Shown piece after piece: positions 32,330 through 41,562 of a DNA stretch of 64,000 nucleotides. A program made the position numbers and the translations under genes. Numbering within the stretch: position 1 is the stretch's first letter; each line of letters opens with the position of its first letter. The stretch is taken from contig JAICJV010000008.1 of NCBI GenBank assembly GCA_025928265.1, forward strand, positions 1 through 64,000, read 5' to 3'. Source of the DNA: Thermoleophilaceae bacterium (lineage in GTDB: Bacteria > Actinomycetota > Thermoleophilia > Solirubrobacterales > Thermoleophilaceae). Under the pieces are notes generated by a model. It did not search any database, had not been told where the DNA came from, and saw only the letters and a program-made list of their open reading frames with translations.

Positions 32330-33682
32330 ATGGACGCGAACGCTGTCGCGGAGATCGACACGGAGCTACCAGGACTGGACGCCGGGCTAGAAGCGCTCGA
32401 AACAGAGCGGCTCGAGGCGGAGATCACCACGTTGGCGGGGCATATCGCCGCCGCGACCTGTCGCTGGCTGCTGCTCGTGGCCGAGTTCGACCGGCGCGAG
32501 GCGTGGGCGGGCTGGGGCTGCAAGTCGTGCGCGCACTGGCTCGCGTGGCAGTGCGCGATGGGGCTGCGAGCGGCGCGTGAGCACGTCCGCGTGGCGCGTG
32601 CGCTCCCTGAGCTGCCGGCGATCCGGGCCGCCTTTGCCGCGGGCGAGCTGAGCTATTCCCAGGCCCGGGCCCTGACCCGTGTCGCACGTCCCGATGTCGA
32701 GGAGGAGTTGCTCGTCATGGCGCGGCACGCGACCGCTGCCCAGCTCGAGCAGCTCGTTGCTGGTTACGTGAAAGCCACCACACTGCGTGAGCAGGCGCGC
32801 GGCGCCTACGAGAACCGCCAGGTGGTCTGGTGGCGCGACGACGACGGCAGCCTTGTCATGCACGCGCGGCTCCCCGCGGACGACGGCGCGCTCGTCCTGG
32901 AGGCGCTCCGGGCGACGGCTGACCGGCTGCGCGATGCGGCGCGAGCGACCGGCGGCGCCGCGGAGCACGGTTCCGCGGAACCGATTTCGCCGCCCCGCGC
33001 GCTGCTTGCCGACGCCCTCGTCGAGCTCACGCGTGACGCGCCCGATGGCAGCGAGGGCGCGACGGCCGCAGGCTTCGAGGTCACGGTCAATGTCGACCTC
33101 GAGTCACTCGCGGCCGACGGTCCGGGGACCTGCCGACTGTCGTGCGGGACCGTGCTGGCGCCCGAGACGGCTCGACGGCTCACGTGCGACCAGCCGATCG
33201 TGCCGCTTCACGAGAGGGACGGAGAGTCACGTCGCAGTGGGCGCAGAACACGGTTCGCCTCGCCGCAGCTGAACCGCGTGCTCGACCGCCGCGACGAGGG
33301 CTGTCGCTTCCCTGGCTGCACGCACGACCGCTATCTCCACACCCACCACATCGTGCACTGGGCGCATGGCGGCGCGACCAGGCCCGACAACCTCGTGCGG
33401 CTTTGCTCGCACCACCACCGACTCGTGCACGAGGGCGGTTACGCCATCAGCGGTGACCCTGACGGCGAGCTCGTCTTCAGCCGGCCGGATGGCCGCAGGG
33501 TGACGCACCACCCGCGGCTACGCGGCGGCCGGACGAGCGCGCTGCGCGAGCTCAACCGACGCAACGGCGCCGACCCGCAGGCGGGAACGATCACGCCGAC
33601 GTGGTACGGCGACCGGCTCAACAGGGATTGGGCCGTCACAGCCCTGGCGAACTCGCCGTTGGCCGCCGCCAGCGGGCTATAG
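32330..33682 (+). CDS. DUF222 / HNH endonuclease (13E12-repeat type), SOS-controlled
   Basis: 450 residues. The N-terminal DUF222 region (about 20-290) has CRWLLLVAEFDRREAWAGWGCKSCAHWLAWQ. The C-terminal HNH nuclease has CRFPGCTHDRYLHTHHIVHWAHGG..RPDNLVRLCSHHHRLVHEGGY, with the Cys pairs and His residues of the metal site. The family is widespread and multicopy in actinobacteria, and its biological role is not settled. An AAGGAGG ribosome site (32318-32324) fixes the ATG. A LexA box upstream indicates DNA-damage induction. It ends overlapping the convergent fusion gene by 6 bp. Confidence 0.9.
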   Translation: MDANAVAEIDTELPGLDAGLEALETERLEAEITTLAGHIAAATCRWLLLVAEFDRREAWAGWGCKSCAHWLAWQCAMGLRAAREHVRVARALPELPAIRAAFAAGELSYSQARALTRVARPDVEEELLVMARHATAAQLEQLVAGYVKATTLREQARGAYENRQVVWWRDDDGSLVMHARLPADDGALVLEALRATADRLRDAARATGGAAEHGSAEPISPPRALLADALVELTRDAPDGSEGATAAGFEVTVNVDLESLAADGPGTCRLSCGTVLAPETARRLTCDQPIVPLHERDGESRRSGRRTRFASPQLNRVLDRRDEGCRFPGCTHDRYLHTHHIVHWAHGGATRPDNLVRLCSHHHRLVHEGGYAISGDPDGELVFSRPDGRRVTHHPRLRGGRTSALRELNRRNGADPQAGTITPTWYGDRLNRDWAVTALANSPLAAASGL

Positions 33683-35764
33683 GAGCTCGGCGATCAATGC
33701 CGCCGCGCGCTCCGCACCGCGCGGATCGACCGGCGCGTAGCTCACCTCGCGCCCGATCTCCTCGGCGATCGCGCACGCGATCTCCGCCGGCCCGTCGGTC
33801 TCGAAGTCCATGCAGCGTCCGGCGCCGTATCGCTCCAGTCGGTGTCGCACGTGGAAGTTCTGCTCGAAGTGATGGCGCAGCGGGAAGTAGAGGAACGGCC
33901 GGCGATTCGCCGTCAGCTCCATCGCGGTTGTCAGGCCGCCCTGGACCACGGCGAGATCACAAGCAGCGAGGTGCTTGTACAGGTCACGTACGTACGCGCG
34001 CACCTCGAGGCCGTCGCGAGCGGGCAGCGAGGCCGGGTCGATGCGCGGGCCGGCCACCACGATCATGCGCAGGTCGGGGACCATCGCGCGCGCGGCCGGG
34101 AACGCCTCGATCACGCGGCGCAGCAGGTGCTCGCCGACGCCTGAGCCGCCCACGGTCACGATGCAGACGGGCTCGCGGTCTCCGTAGCCGAGCTCGCGGC
34201 GCAGCCGTTCGCGGTCGGCCATCTCAGCGGGGTCGAAGCCGGTGACGTATCCCGCGAAGTCGTAGTGCTGCTCGGTCCAGTCGCGGATCTCCGGCAGGTC
34301 GGGGCCGAAGCGCTCATCGATCACGTCCGCGGCGTCGCCGACGAACACGGCGCGATCCCGCAGCCGCGGGTAGCGCGCGATCTGCTCGATCATCTCGGCG
34401 TTGTAGTCGGCGGTGAGGAACGCCTCGTGCTCGCCGCCGTCGGGCATCGGCAGCCAGCCCACGAAATCGGTGAGCCAGACGTATGCGGACGTCTTCAGCT
34501 CGGGGTTCTCGTGCAGGTAGTAGTCGAGCTCCCACGCCTCGTCGCCGATCCACAGGTCGTACGGGTCGTCGCGCACCAGGTCGTGGAAGACCATGAAGTT
34601 CGACAACAGGATCTCGTCCATCCGCCGCCACGCACCGAACACGTGGAGGTCGTGCTCGGCCGACTCGCACTCGATGTGGCTCGACTCGTTGGCCAGCTCG
34701 GCGCTGAGCGGGTGGATCTGCTCGCCGCGCTCCTCCAGGACCGCGGTGACGGGGTGCTGCGCGAGCCATTCGATCTGCAAGTCGGGATGGAGCTTGCGCA
34801 GCTCGTCAGCGATGGCGACGTCGCGCTGCGCGTGGCCCAAGCCGATGGGGGACGACACGTACAGGGCGCGCCGGCGCTTGCGTCCCCGCCCACGCACCCA
34901 GCGCGACGGCGGGCGCGGCGCCAGGCCGGCGAAGTCGCGCATCAGCAGGTTCACGCGGACCGGGTCGCGGACGCTCGGGAGGTGGCCCGAGCCCTCGATC
35001 GTCACGAGCTCGCCGCCCGTGGCCTCGGCGAGGGCAGCGCCCTGCGCGAGCGGGCGAATCGCGTCCTCGTCGCCGTGGATAACGAGCGTCGGACAGCGCA
35101 CCTGCTCGCACTTCTGGCGGAAAACCGATGTGCGGCACAGGCCGATCCCGCGCGCGGTGTCGGTCAGCACCTCGGGCGTCGTCTCGAGGCCCCACGAAAC
35201 GGCGTCCTCGATCGGCTTGGTCGAGTGCGGCTCGGTGAAGCACTGGGCGAAGAAGAACTCGAGGAACTCGCGGTACTCGCGGGCCCAGAAATGGCGGTTG
35301 TACTTGGCCCAGCCCGCGTCGGTGTCGAGCTCGTCCTCGAAGGAATAGGCGACACGGTCGAAGTGCGACGGCGCGAGACCGACGGCGGGACCGATGTAGA
35401 CGACGCCGTCGACGCGGTCGGGATGATCCGCGGCGAGCAGCGTCGACCAGATCGCGCCGCACGAGACGCCGGCCACGGTGGCGCGTTCGACGCCGGCAGC
35501 GTCCATAATGGCGACCGCGTCTGCGACGAACTCCGACTCGACGTAGTGCTTCACGCCGAGCGGCTTGTCGGAGCGCCCGTTGCCGCGCCCGTCGAAGGTG
35601 ACCACGCGCGCGTGCCGGGCGAGGTACGGGATCTGCATCTTCCAGTGGCGCGAGTGCACGATCGACCAGGTGGGCATCAGCAGGACGGTGCGGTCGCCCT
35701 GGCCGTAGCTCTCCCAGTACACGCGCACGCCGTCGCGCTCGACGTAGCCCGTCTCGTCGGGCAT
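33677..35764 (-). CDS. Alpha/beta hydrolase - GT-B glycosyltransferase fusion
   Basis: 695 residues with two domains in one frame. Residues about 1-275 are an alpha/beta hydrolase with nucleophile Ser101 in GVSCG, the acid in LVIHGDEDAIRPL and the His in IEGSGHLPSVRDP. After a basic linker (RWVRGRGRKRRR), residues about 295-695 are a GT-B transferase. It starts ALYVSSPIGLGHAQRDVAIADEL, like MurG/UGT-type glycosyltransferases, and has a C-terminal donor region (VTVGGSGVG, LAACDLAVVQGGLTTAMEL, FLYFPLRHHFEQNFHVRHRL). The predicted substrate is unknown; a glycolipid or secondary metabolite is possible. It lies 59 bp downstream of the methyltransferase on the same strand. Confidence 0.8.
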   Translation of the reverse strand: MPDETGYVERDGVRVYWESYGQGDRTVLLMPTWSIVHSRHWKMQIPYLARHARVVTFDGRGNGRSDKPLGVKHYVESEFVADAVAIMDAAGVERATVAGVSCGAIWSTLLAADHPDRVDGVVYIGPAVGLAPSHFDRVAYSFEDELDTDAGWAKYNRHFWAREYREFLEFFFAQCFTEPHSTKPIEDAVSWGLETTPEVLTDTARGIGLCRTSVFRQKCEQVRCPTLVIHGDEDAIRPLAQGAALAEATGGELVTIEGSGHLPSVRDPVRVNLLMRDFAGLAPRPPSRWVRGRGRKRRRALYVSSPIGLGHAQRDVAIADELRKLHPDLQIEWLAQHPVTAVLEERGEQIHPLSAELANESSHIECESAEHDLHVFGAWRRMDEILLSNFMVFHDLVRDDPYDLWIGDEAWELDYYLHENPELKTSAYVWLTDFVGWLPMPDGGEHEAFLTADYNAEMIEQIARYPRLRDRAVFVGDAADVIDERFGPDLPEIRDWTEQHYDFAGYVTGFDPAEMADRERLRRELGYGDREPVCIVTVGGSGVGEHLLRRVIEAFPAARAMVPDLRMIVVAGPRIDPASLPARDGLEVRAYVRDLYKHLAACDLAVVQGGLTTAMELTANRRPFLYFPLRHHFEQNFHVRHRLERYGAGRCMDFETDGPAEIACAIAEEIGREVSYAPVDPRGAERAAALIAELL

Positions 35765-35823
35765 GCGGGCGCGCGACGGATCGCGCGCCCGCTGAGCTTC
35801 CGCTTCGACGCCCGTCGCCACGG

Positions 35824-36903
35824 CTAAGGACGCGCCTCGTACACGATGTTGAACGGGGTCTCGGCCACACGGCGGAAGCTCGAGAACCCTGCGCTCTCCA
35901 CCACGCCGCGGATCCGCGCCTCGCCCGCCTGGGCGCCGAGCGCGAGCCCGACCTCCTGCGACAGCGACGCAGGCGTGCAGAGCAGCGTCGAGAAGCCGTA
36001 GTACGCGCGACCGACCGGGTTGAGGTTGTCCTCCACGCGGTCGCCGGCGGCCGGCTCCACGATCATCCACGTGCCGTCGGGCGCGAGCGACTGGCGCACG
36101 TGGCGCGCGGCGCCGACCGGATCGCCCATGTCGTGCAGGCAGTCGAACATCGTGACGAGGTCGAAGTTCGCCCCGGCATACGACGCCGCGGGCGCGGTCT
36201 CGAACCTCACGCGGTCCGCGACACCTGCCTCGATGGCGCGCTGCTTCGCGGTCGCGATCGAGCCGTCGTGATAGTCGGAGCCGACGAACGCGGAGGCCGG
36301 GAAGGCCTTGGCCATGACGATCGTGGAGGCGCCGTGGCCGCAGCCGACGTCCGCGACCTTGCCGCCGCGCTCGAGCTTGTCGACCACACCGTCGAGCGCC
36401 GGCAGCCAGGCCGACACCAGGTTCGCGTTGTAGCCCGGGCGGAAGAAGCGCTCGCAGCCCTCGTGCACGTCGTGCGCGTGGTCGTGCCAGCCGACGCCCT
36501 GACCGCTGCGGGCGGCCTGCGCGATTCGCGGCGAGTCGTGAACCGAGCCGAGCGCGATCTGGAAGAAGCCCGGAAGGTACGCGGGTGAGCTCTCGTCCGT
36601 CATCGCCATCGCCTGTTCCGGCGGGAGCGTGTAGCGGCCGGTGTCGGGGTCGTACTCCACATAGCCGCCCGCGGCCTGCGCGTTCAGCCACTCGCGCACG
36701 TAGCGCTCGGCGGTGTCGGTGCGCTCGGCGAGCTCGGCGGGCGTCAGCGGCCCGGCGCCGGCCAGCGCGCGGTAGAGGCCGAGCTTGTCGCCCATCACCA
36801 CGAGCGCCGCGTTGAGTGTCGCGCCCACTTCCTCGACGGCGCGGAACACGAAGGCGTGGAGCTTCTCCTCATCCAGCGGTCGCTGCGTCTCAGCGGTGGC
36901 CAT
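35824..36903 (-). CDS. Class I SAM-dependent methyltransferase with N-terminal winged helix
   Basis: 359 residues. The N-terminal helical/winged-helix dimerisation domain (about 15-105: TLNAALVVMGDKLGLYRALAGAGPLTPAELAERT) resembles O-methyltransferases. The Rossmann methyltransferase core follows with SAM motif I VADVGCGHGAST (near residue 185), acidic loop GSDYHDGS and FDLVTMFDCLHDMGDPV. Substrate unknown. It is probably co-transcribed with the hydrolase-glycosyltransferase fusion, suggesting a small modification pathway. Divergent from the LuxR-type regulator. Confidence 0.82.
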   Translation of the reverse strand: MATAETQRPLDEEKLHAFVFRAVEEVGATLNAALVVMGDKLGLYRALAGAGPLTPAELAERTDTAERYVREWLNAQAAGGYVEYDPDTGRYTLPPEQAMAMTDESSPAYLPGFFQIALGSVHDSPRIAQAARSGQGVGWHDHAHDVHEGCERFFRPGYNANLVSAWLPALDGVVDKLERGGKVADVGCGHGASTIVMAKAFPASAFVGSDYHDGSIATAKQRAIEAGVADRVRFETAPAASYAGANFDLVTMFDCLHDMGDPVGAARHVRQSLAPDGTWMIVEPAAGDRVEDNLNPVGRAYYGFSTLLCTPASLSQEVGLALGAQAGEARIRGVVESAGFSSFRRVAETPFNIVYEARP

Positions 36904-37014
36904 ATCTACCTCCAGTCGACGTTATCGGCGCGAACGTACGGAGGGAAGGGCGGCTTCGCTTCAGGGACCCACCTAGTCTTTCGCGCGCCCACCTGGCGCA
37001 CTTAGACTGGCTCC

Positions 37015-39753
37015 ATGTTGCTCGGCCGCGCACCGGAGTGCCAGGCGGTCGAAGACCTCCTGGCCGCCGCACGGGAGGGACGCAGCGGCTCGCTGGCGGT
37101 TGTCGGCGAGGTCGGAATCGGCAAGACCGCGCTGCTGGACTGGGCCGCGGACCGCGCCGGCGGGATGAGGGTGCTCCGCGCCCGCGGCATCGAATCGGAG
37201 GCACACGTGCCATTCGCCGGGCTGTTCGAGCTGCTGCGCCCGGCGCTCGACTGGATCGACCGCATCCCGGCGCCGCAGGCCGAGCCGCTGGCGGGAGCGC
37301 TGGCGCTGCGGCCGGCGCGCGGCGGCGAGCGCTTCGCCATCGGCGCGGCCACGCTCAGCCTTCTGGCGGCATACGCGGAGGACGAGCCGGTCGCGGTGTT
37401 TGTCGACGACGCGCACTGGCTCGACGGCTCGAGCGCCGACGCGCTGCTGTTCGCCGTTCGCAGGCTCGTGGCCGACCCGATCGCGATCGTGATGGGCGTG
37501 CGCGACGGGCTGCCGTCGCTGCTCGACTCGTCCGACATCCCGCGGCTGCGGCTCGAGGGACTGGACGCGGCGTCCACGGCCGAGCTTCTGGCGCGCGAGG
37601 CCGGTGAGTCGCTGCGCGACGGCGTCGCGGCGCGTGCGCACCGATCCACGGGGGGCAACCCGCTCGCGCTCGTGGAGCTGGCCCACGACCCGTCGGCGCT
37701 CGACGACACCCCACTCGACTCCCCGCTCCCCGTGGGCGTCCGGATCGCACGCGAGTTCCTGCGGCGTTACGGCGCCCTGCCCGAGGACACCCGCACCTGT
37801 CTGCTCGTGGCGGCGGCCAGCGATCGCGGTGACATGCCCACGATCGCCCGCGCGGCGGCGTCGCTCGGGGTGGAGGTGAGCGCGCTCGAGCCGGCAGAGG
37901 CCGCGGGCCTCGTGCGGCTGGGGGCGGGGACGGTCGACTTCACCCATCCGCTGGTGCGCGCGGCGATCTACGGCCACGCGCAGCCCGACAAGCGGCGCGC
38001 CACGCATCGGGCGCTCGCGAGCGCGCTGCCGGACATGGACCTCGATCGCCGCGCGTGGCACCTCGACCTGGGCTCTGTGGGGCCCGACCAGGCCACGTCG
38101 TCGGCGCTCGAGCAGGCCGGCATCCGCGCGCGCGACCGGAGCGCCTACGCCGTCGCCGTCTCCGCGTTCGAGCGCGCCGCGCGCCTGACCGTGGACGACG
38201 GGCGCAGAGCGCAGCTCCTGTTCGAGGCGGCCGACGCCGCGTGGGTGGCTGCGCTCGCGCAGCGGACGGTGGAGCTGCTGGACGAGGCGAGCGACCTGGC
38301 GCCCGACGACGCGCTCCGCGCGCGGATCGACAACCTTCGGGGAGACGTCGCCGTCCGGCGAGGGCGCGTGATGGAGGGCCACGCGATCCTGCTGCGCGCC
38401 GCGGAACGCGCGAGCGACGATCCCGAGCGCGCAGTGATCATGCTTGCCGAGGCCGCCGAGGCCTGCTTCTTCGCCGGCGACGCGCGGGAGATGGTGAAGA
38501 CCGCCGAGCGTGCGCTCGCACGCGTGCCGCCCGATGCGCAGATGCGGACGCGGTTCTTCGCGGCCCTCGCGCACGGGGAGGCCCTGATCTTCTCGGGCGA
38601 GGACGCCGAGCGGGGTGCGGCTCTGATCCGCGACGCGGTCCACGGGATGTCGTGGTCGGACGACTGGATCGACGAGCCGCGCCTGCTCGCATGGGCAGCG
38701 ATGGCGCCCGCCTGGCTGCGCGAGGGTGACGTGGGACACCGGCTGGTCGATCGCGCGGTGGCGAGCGCACGCGACCGCGCGACCATCGGCGCGCTGCCGC
38801 TGCTCCTGGCTCACGTGGCGATCGGGTACGTGGCCGCCGACGACTGGTCCGCAGGGCGTGCGACGTACGACGAGGCGATGCGCCTCGCGCGCGAGGCCGG
38901 CCAGCGAACGGAGCTGGCCGGCTGCCTCGCCCGGCGCGCCTGGCTCGAGGCGCGGCAGGGGAAGGAGGACGAGGCGCGGGCTCACGTTGCCGAAGCGCGC
39001 GCGCTGGCGGCGGAGCTCAACCTCGGGCTCGTCGAGCTGTGGGCGCTCCAGGCGCTCGGCGACCTCGAGCTGGGCCTGGGCCGGCCGGCGGCAGCGGTCG
39101 AGCACTTCGAGGAGCTCGAGCGGCATCTCGAAGCGCACGGGATCGGGGACGTGGACGTGTCGCCCGCCCCCGAGCTGGTGGACGCCTACCTGCGCCTCGG
39201 CCGGCGCGACGACGCAGTGGCCGCGGCCACCTCGCTCACGGAGCGAGCGCGGGCGAAGGGCCAGCCGTGGGCCCTGGCGCGGGCGGCCCGTGCCAACGGC
39301 CTCGTGGCGGACGACCCGATCTTCGTCGAGCCGTTCGAGGAGGCGCTGCGGCTGCACGAGCAGACTCCGGACCTGTTCGAGACGGGCCGGACGCGCCTGG
39401 CCTACGGCTCGCGCCTTCGCCGTGCCCGCCAGCGCGTAAGAGCTCGCGCTGAGCTGCGCGCGGCGATCGAGGCGTTCGACCGGCTGGGCGCGACGCCGTG
39501 GCTCGACCTCGCGGCCGCCGAGCTGGCGGCCACTGGGGAGACGGCCCGTCGGCGCGACCCCTCGACGCGCGACGAGCTCACTCCCCAGGAGCTGCAGATC
39601 TGCCTGCTGCTGGCTGAGGGCAAGACCACGCGCGAAGCGGCCGCCGCGCTCTTCCTCAGCCCGAAGACGATCGAGTACCACCTGCGCAACGCGTACCGGA
39701 AGCTCGGCATCAGCTCGCGCGAGGAGCTGGCCGTGGCGGTTGGGCGGTCTTAG
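37015..39753 (+). CDS. Large ATP-binding LuxR-family regulator (LAL/MalT type)
   Basis: 912 residues. The N-terminal STAND/AAA-type ATPase has Walker A VVGEVGIGKTALLDWA, Walker B-like VAVFVDDAHWLDG and sensor region GNPLALVELA. The middle (about 330-830) is helical TPR-like repeats (LLFEAADAAWVAALAQRTVELLDEA). The C-terminal LuxR HTH is ELTPQELQICLLLAEGKTTREAAAALFLSPKTIEYHLRNAYRKLGI. Such regulators sense a small molecule through the TPR region and activate transcription upon ATP binding. The inducer and targets are unknown; the divergent methyltransferase-glycosyltransferase pair is a candidate target. Confidence 0.9.
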   Translation: MLLGRAPECQAVEDLLAAAREGRSGSLAVVGEVGIGKTALLDWAADRAGGMRVLRARGIESEAHVPFAGLFELLRPALDWIDRIPAPQAEPLAGALALRPARGGERFAIGAATLSLLAAYAEDEPVAVFVDDAHWLDGSSADALLFAVRRLVADPIAIVMGVRDGLPSLLDSSDIPRLRLEGLDAASTAELLAREAGESLRDGVAARAHRSTGGNPLALVELAHDPSALDDTPLDSPLPVGVRIAREFLRRYGALPEDTRTCLLVAAASDRGDMPTIARAAASLGVEVSALEPAEAAGLVRLGAGTVDFTHPLVRAAIYGHAQPDKRRATHRALASALPDMDLDRRAWHLDLGSVGPDQATSSALEQAGIRARDRSAYAVAVSAFERAARLTVDDGRRAQLLFEAADAAWVAALAQRTVELLDEASDLAPDDALRARIDNLRGDVAVRRGRVMEGHAILLRAAERASDDPERAVIMLAEAAEACFFAGDAREMVKTAERALARVPPDAQMRTRFFAALAHGEALIFSGEDAERGAALIRDAVHGMSWSDDWIDEPRLLAWAAMAPAWLREGDVGHRLVDRAVASARDRATIGALPLLLAHVAIGYVAADDWSAGRATYDEAMRLAREAGQRTELAGCLARRAWLEARQGKEDEARAHVAEARALAAELNLGLVELWALQALGDLELGLGRPAAAVEHFEELERHLEAHGIGDVDVSPAPELVDAYLRLGRRDDAVAAATSLTERARAKGQPWALARAARANGLVADDPIFVEPFEEALRLHEQTPDLFETGRTRLAYGSRLRRARQRVRARAELRAAIEAFDRLGATPWLDLAAAELAATGETARRRDPSTRDELTPQELQICLLLAEGKTTREAAAALFLSPKTIEYHLRNAYRKLGISSREELAVAVGRS

Positions 39754-39811
39754 CGCTTCGTCCAGAGCGCATATCGCCCGGTTCCCCAGGCCGCGCGCGC
39801 GTGACCCGCGG

Positions 39812-40549
39812 TCAGAGCCGCGCGACCACGAGACCTACGGCGAGCAGCACCAGCGCCAGCGCACACGCACGCAACGCGCCCTCCAGCGGCGCCGCGATCC
39901 GCGCGGCGTCGAGTTCCACCGCGCTGCCGTCCGCCAGGCGCTGCTCGCCGGTCACCGACACGGTCCGCCGCCGCAGCTCGCGGACCGGCGTGCTCAGCCG
40001 GCGCTGGGCGACGCTGAGCAGGAAGCACGCCGCCGTCACCGCGATGCCCTCGACGCGGAACTCCAGCGCGTTGATCCAGTAGCCGGTGAGCGCCGGGAAC
40101 GCGCCCCACGCCGCGGCGAACCAGAAGTCCGAGTGGAAGCGGCCGCCGAACAGCTCGAGGTTGTACGCGATCACGATGAACGCGCCGACGGCGATGAACG
40201 GGAGCAGCCACGCCGAGACAGTGACGACGCCGATGACGCCGATGGCGACGGCGCCCGCGAGCGAGACGGCGGTCAGCGCGACGAGCACCCGCCCGCTCAG
40301 CCGCGTGCCGAGCGGCCGGCCGTTCAGCTCGTCGAGCGCGTGCGCCGCGATCCCGACGGCGAGGAAGAACGCGCCCAGCGTGGCCGCCAGACGGTCCCCG
40401 TGCAGCACCGGAGCGACCGATGCCCCGATCGCAACGTAGCTCAGGTGCCAGGCGGTGTACGGCGGATGCAGCAGCGTGAGCAGGTCGCGCCAGCCGCCCG
40501 GCCGCAACGCGTAGAACGCGGGCCGCTCAACCGGCTTGGGCGTCGCCAC
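39812..40549 (-). CDS. UbiA-like polytopic membrane protein
   Basis: 245 residues with about seven hydrophobic helices. The segment LLTLLHPPYTAWHLSYVAIGAS, followed by HALDELNGRPLGT with its acidic-Asn motif, recalls the first Asp-rich loop of UbiA-type prenyltransferases. The second aspartate motif is not clearly present. It overlaps the preceding UbiE-like gene by 23 bp. With that methyltransferase it may act in quinone or isoprenoid-lipid formation, but this is inference. Confidence 0.5.
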   Translation of the reverse strand: MATPKPVERPAFYALRPGGWRDLLTLLHPPYTAWHLSYVAIGASVAPVLHGDRLAATLGAFFLAVGIAAHALDELNGRPLGTRLSGRVLVALTAVSLAGAVAIGVIGVVTVSAWLLPFIAVGAFIVIAYNLELFGGRFHSDFWFAAAWGAFPALTGYWINALEFRVEGIAVTAACFLLSVAQRRLSTPVRELRRRTVSVTGEQRLADGSAVELDAARIAAPLEGALRACALALVLLAVGLVVARL

Positions 40550-41279
40550 CGTCCCGCGTCCCCCAGATCACGACCCCGCCGCCCAGGCTCATCCGCCGGG
40601 CCGTCACCCCGCCGATGCCGGCGTCCGCCCACATTCGCACCACGTCCTCGAGCGGATGGCGCTCGTAGAACTCCGGGATGCTGCGGGCGAGGAAGCTGCC
40701 GGTGTCGCGCCACTCGCGCGAGACCAGGCGGCCGAGCGCGGGCAGGCCCACGCGCACGTACACCCGCCACAGCGTGCGCCAGAAAGGCGACGGTGGGACG
40801 GCGAATTCGAGCGAAGCGATCCGCCCGCCGGGCCGAACGACGCGCGCCAGCTCGCGCATCGTGGCGGCGGGATCGTCGACGTAGCGCAGCAGGTAGGTGA
40901 ACGTGAGGTGGTCGAACTCGCCGTCGCCGAACGGCAGGTGCTCGGCCTCGCCGCGGACGAGCGACACGCGCGCAGCGAGCGAGGAATCGCGCTCGAGCCG
41001 CGCGCGGGCGCCATCCAGCATCGCCTCGCTCTGGTCGAGTCCGACGACCGTGCAGCCGTAGCGCCGCACCAGCGCCTGCGCAACCATCCCGGTGCCGGTG
41101 GCCACGTCGAGCACGCGGTCGTCCGCGTCCGCGCCGACCGCGGCGACCATCGCGCGCCGCCAGCGCGGGTCCTGACCGAAGCTGAATGCAGCGGCGACGC
41201 GGTCGTAGTGGCGCGGCAGCCCGGCGAAGAGCGCCAGCGCGTGACGCTTGCGCTCGCTCTCAGGTGCGATCTCGTGCAT
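40527..41279 (-). CDS. UbiE/MenG-like methyltransferase
   Basis: 250 residues. The SAM motif VLDVATGTGMVAQALVRRYG, the motif-II acidic end VVGLDQSEAML, GEAEHLPFGDGEFDHLTFTYLLRYVDDP and MRELARVVRPGGRIASLEF are all typical of the menaquinone/ubiquinone methyltransferase family. The start GLPRHYDRVAAAFSFGQDPRWRR also matches. It is likely the C-methyltransferase of menaquinone or a related quinone. The end overlaps the UbiA-like gene, so they are translationally coupled. Confidence 0.8.
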   Translation of the reverse strand: MHEIAPESERKRHALALFAGLPRHYDRVAAAFSFGQDPRWRRAMVAAVGADADDRVLDVATGTGMVAQALVRRYGCTVVGLDQSEAMLDGARARLERDSSLAARVSLVRGEAEHLPFGDGEFDHLTFTYLLRYVDDPAATMRELARVVRPGGRIASLEFAVPPSPFWRTLWRVYVRVGLPALGRLVSREWRDTGSFLARSIPEFYERHPLEDVVRMWADAGIGGVTARRMSLGGGVVIWGTRDGGDAQAG

Positions 41280-41328
41280 TTCCGGGGTGGGTGGTTTGTC
41301 CGTCCGGGTCCAAGTTCACATTCCACGC

Positions 41329-41562
41329 ATGTCCGGCGTGTTCGTGTTCGCTGCGGCGTGGGTGGGAGGTCTCTGCGTAGTCGTGCCGCTCTCGATCGCG
41401 CTTGCCCGCGTGGGATCGACGGTGCGTCGCCACGAGGACGGTGTGCGCCATCGCGCGGCGACCTACCGCTTCCGTGTCAGCCCGGCCGGCGTTCGTTCGC
41501 GACCTCGAGGTCCTGGACGCGCAGGCGCCCCACTTCGAGCTCCTCGATCACCAGGCGCCTGA
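41329..41562 (+). CDS. Possible small single-span membrane protein
   Basis: ATG 41329 opens a 77-codon frame with a convincing N-terminal helix (VFVFAAAWVGGLCVVVPLSIALARV) followed by a basic tail. The 3' end overlaps the convergent pentapeptide-repeat gene by about 86 bp, and no ribosome site is obvious. The first half looks real; the tail may be chance. Confidence 0.3.
   Translation: MSGVFVFAAAWVGGLCVVVPLSIALARVGSTVRRHEDGVRHRAATYRFRVSPAGVRSRPRGPGRAGAPLRAPRSPGA

Noticed and set aside
33601-36691. Single 1000-codon reading for the hydrolase-glycosyltransferase gene
   Set aside because: The first 309 codons are antisense-frame noise over the methyltransferase gene. Protein character begins only at ATG 35764.
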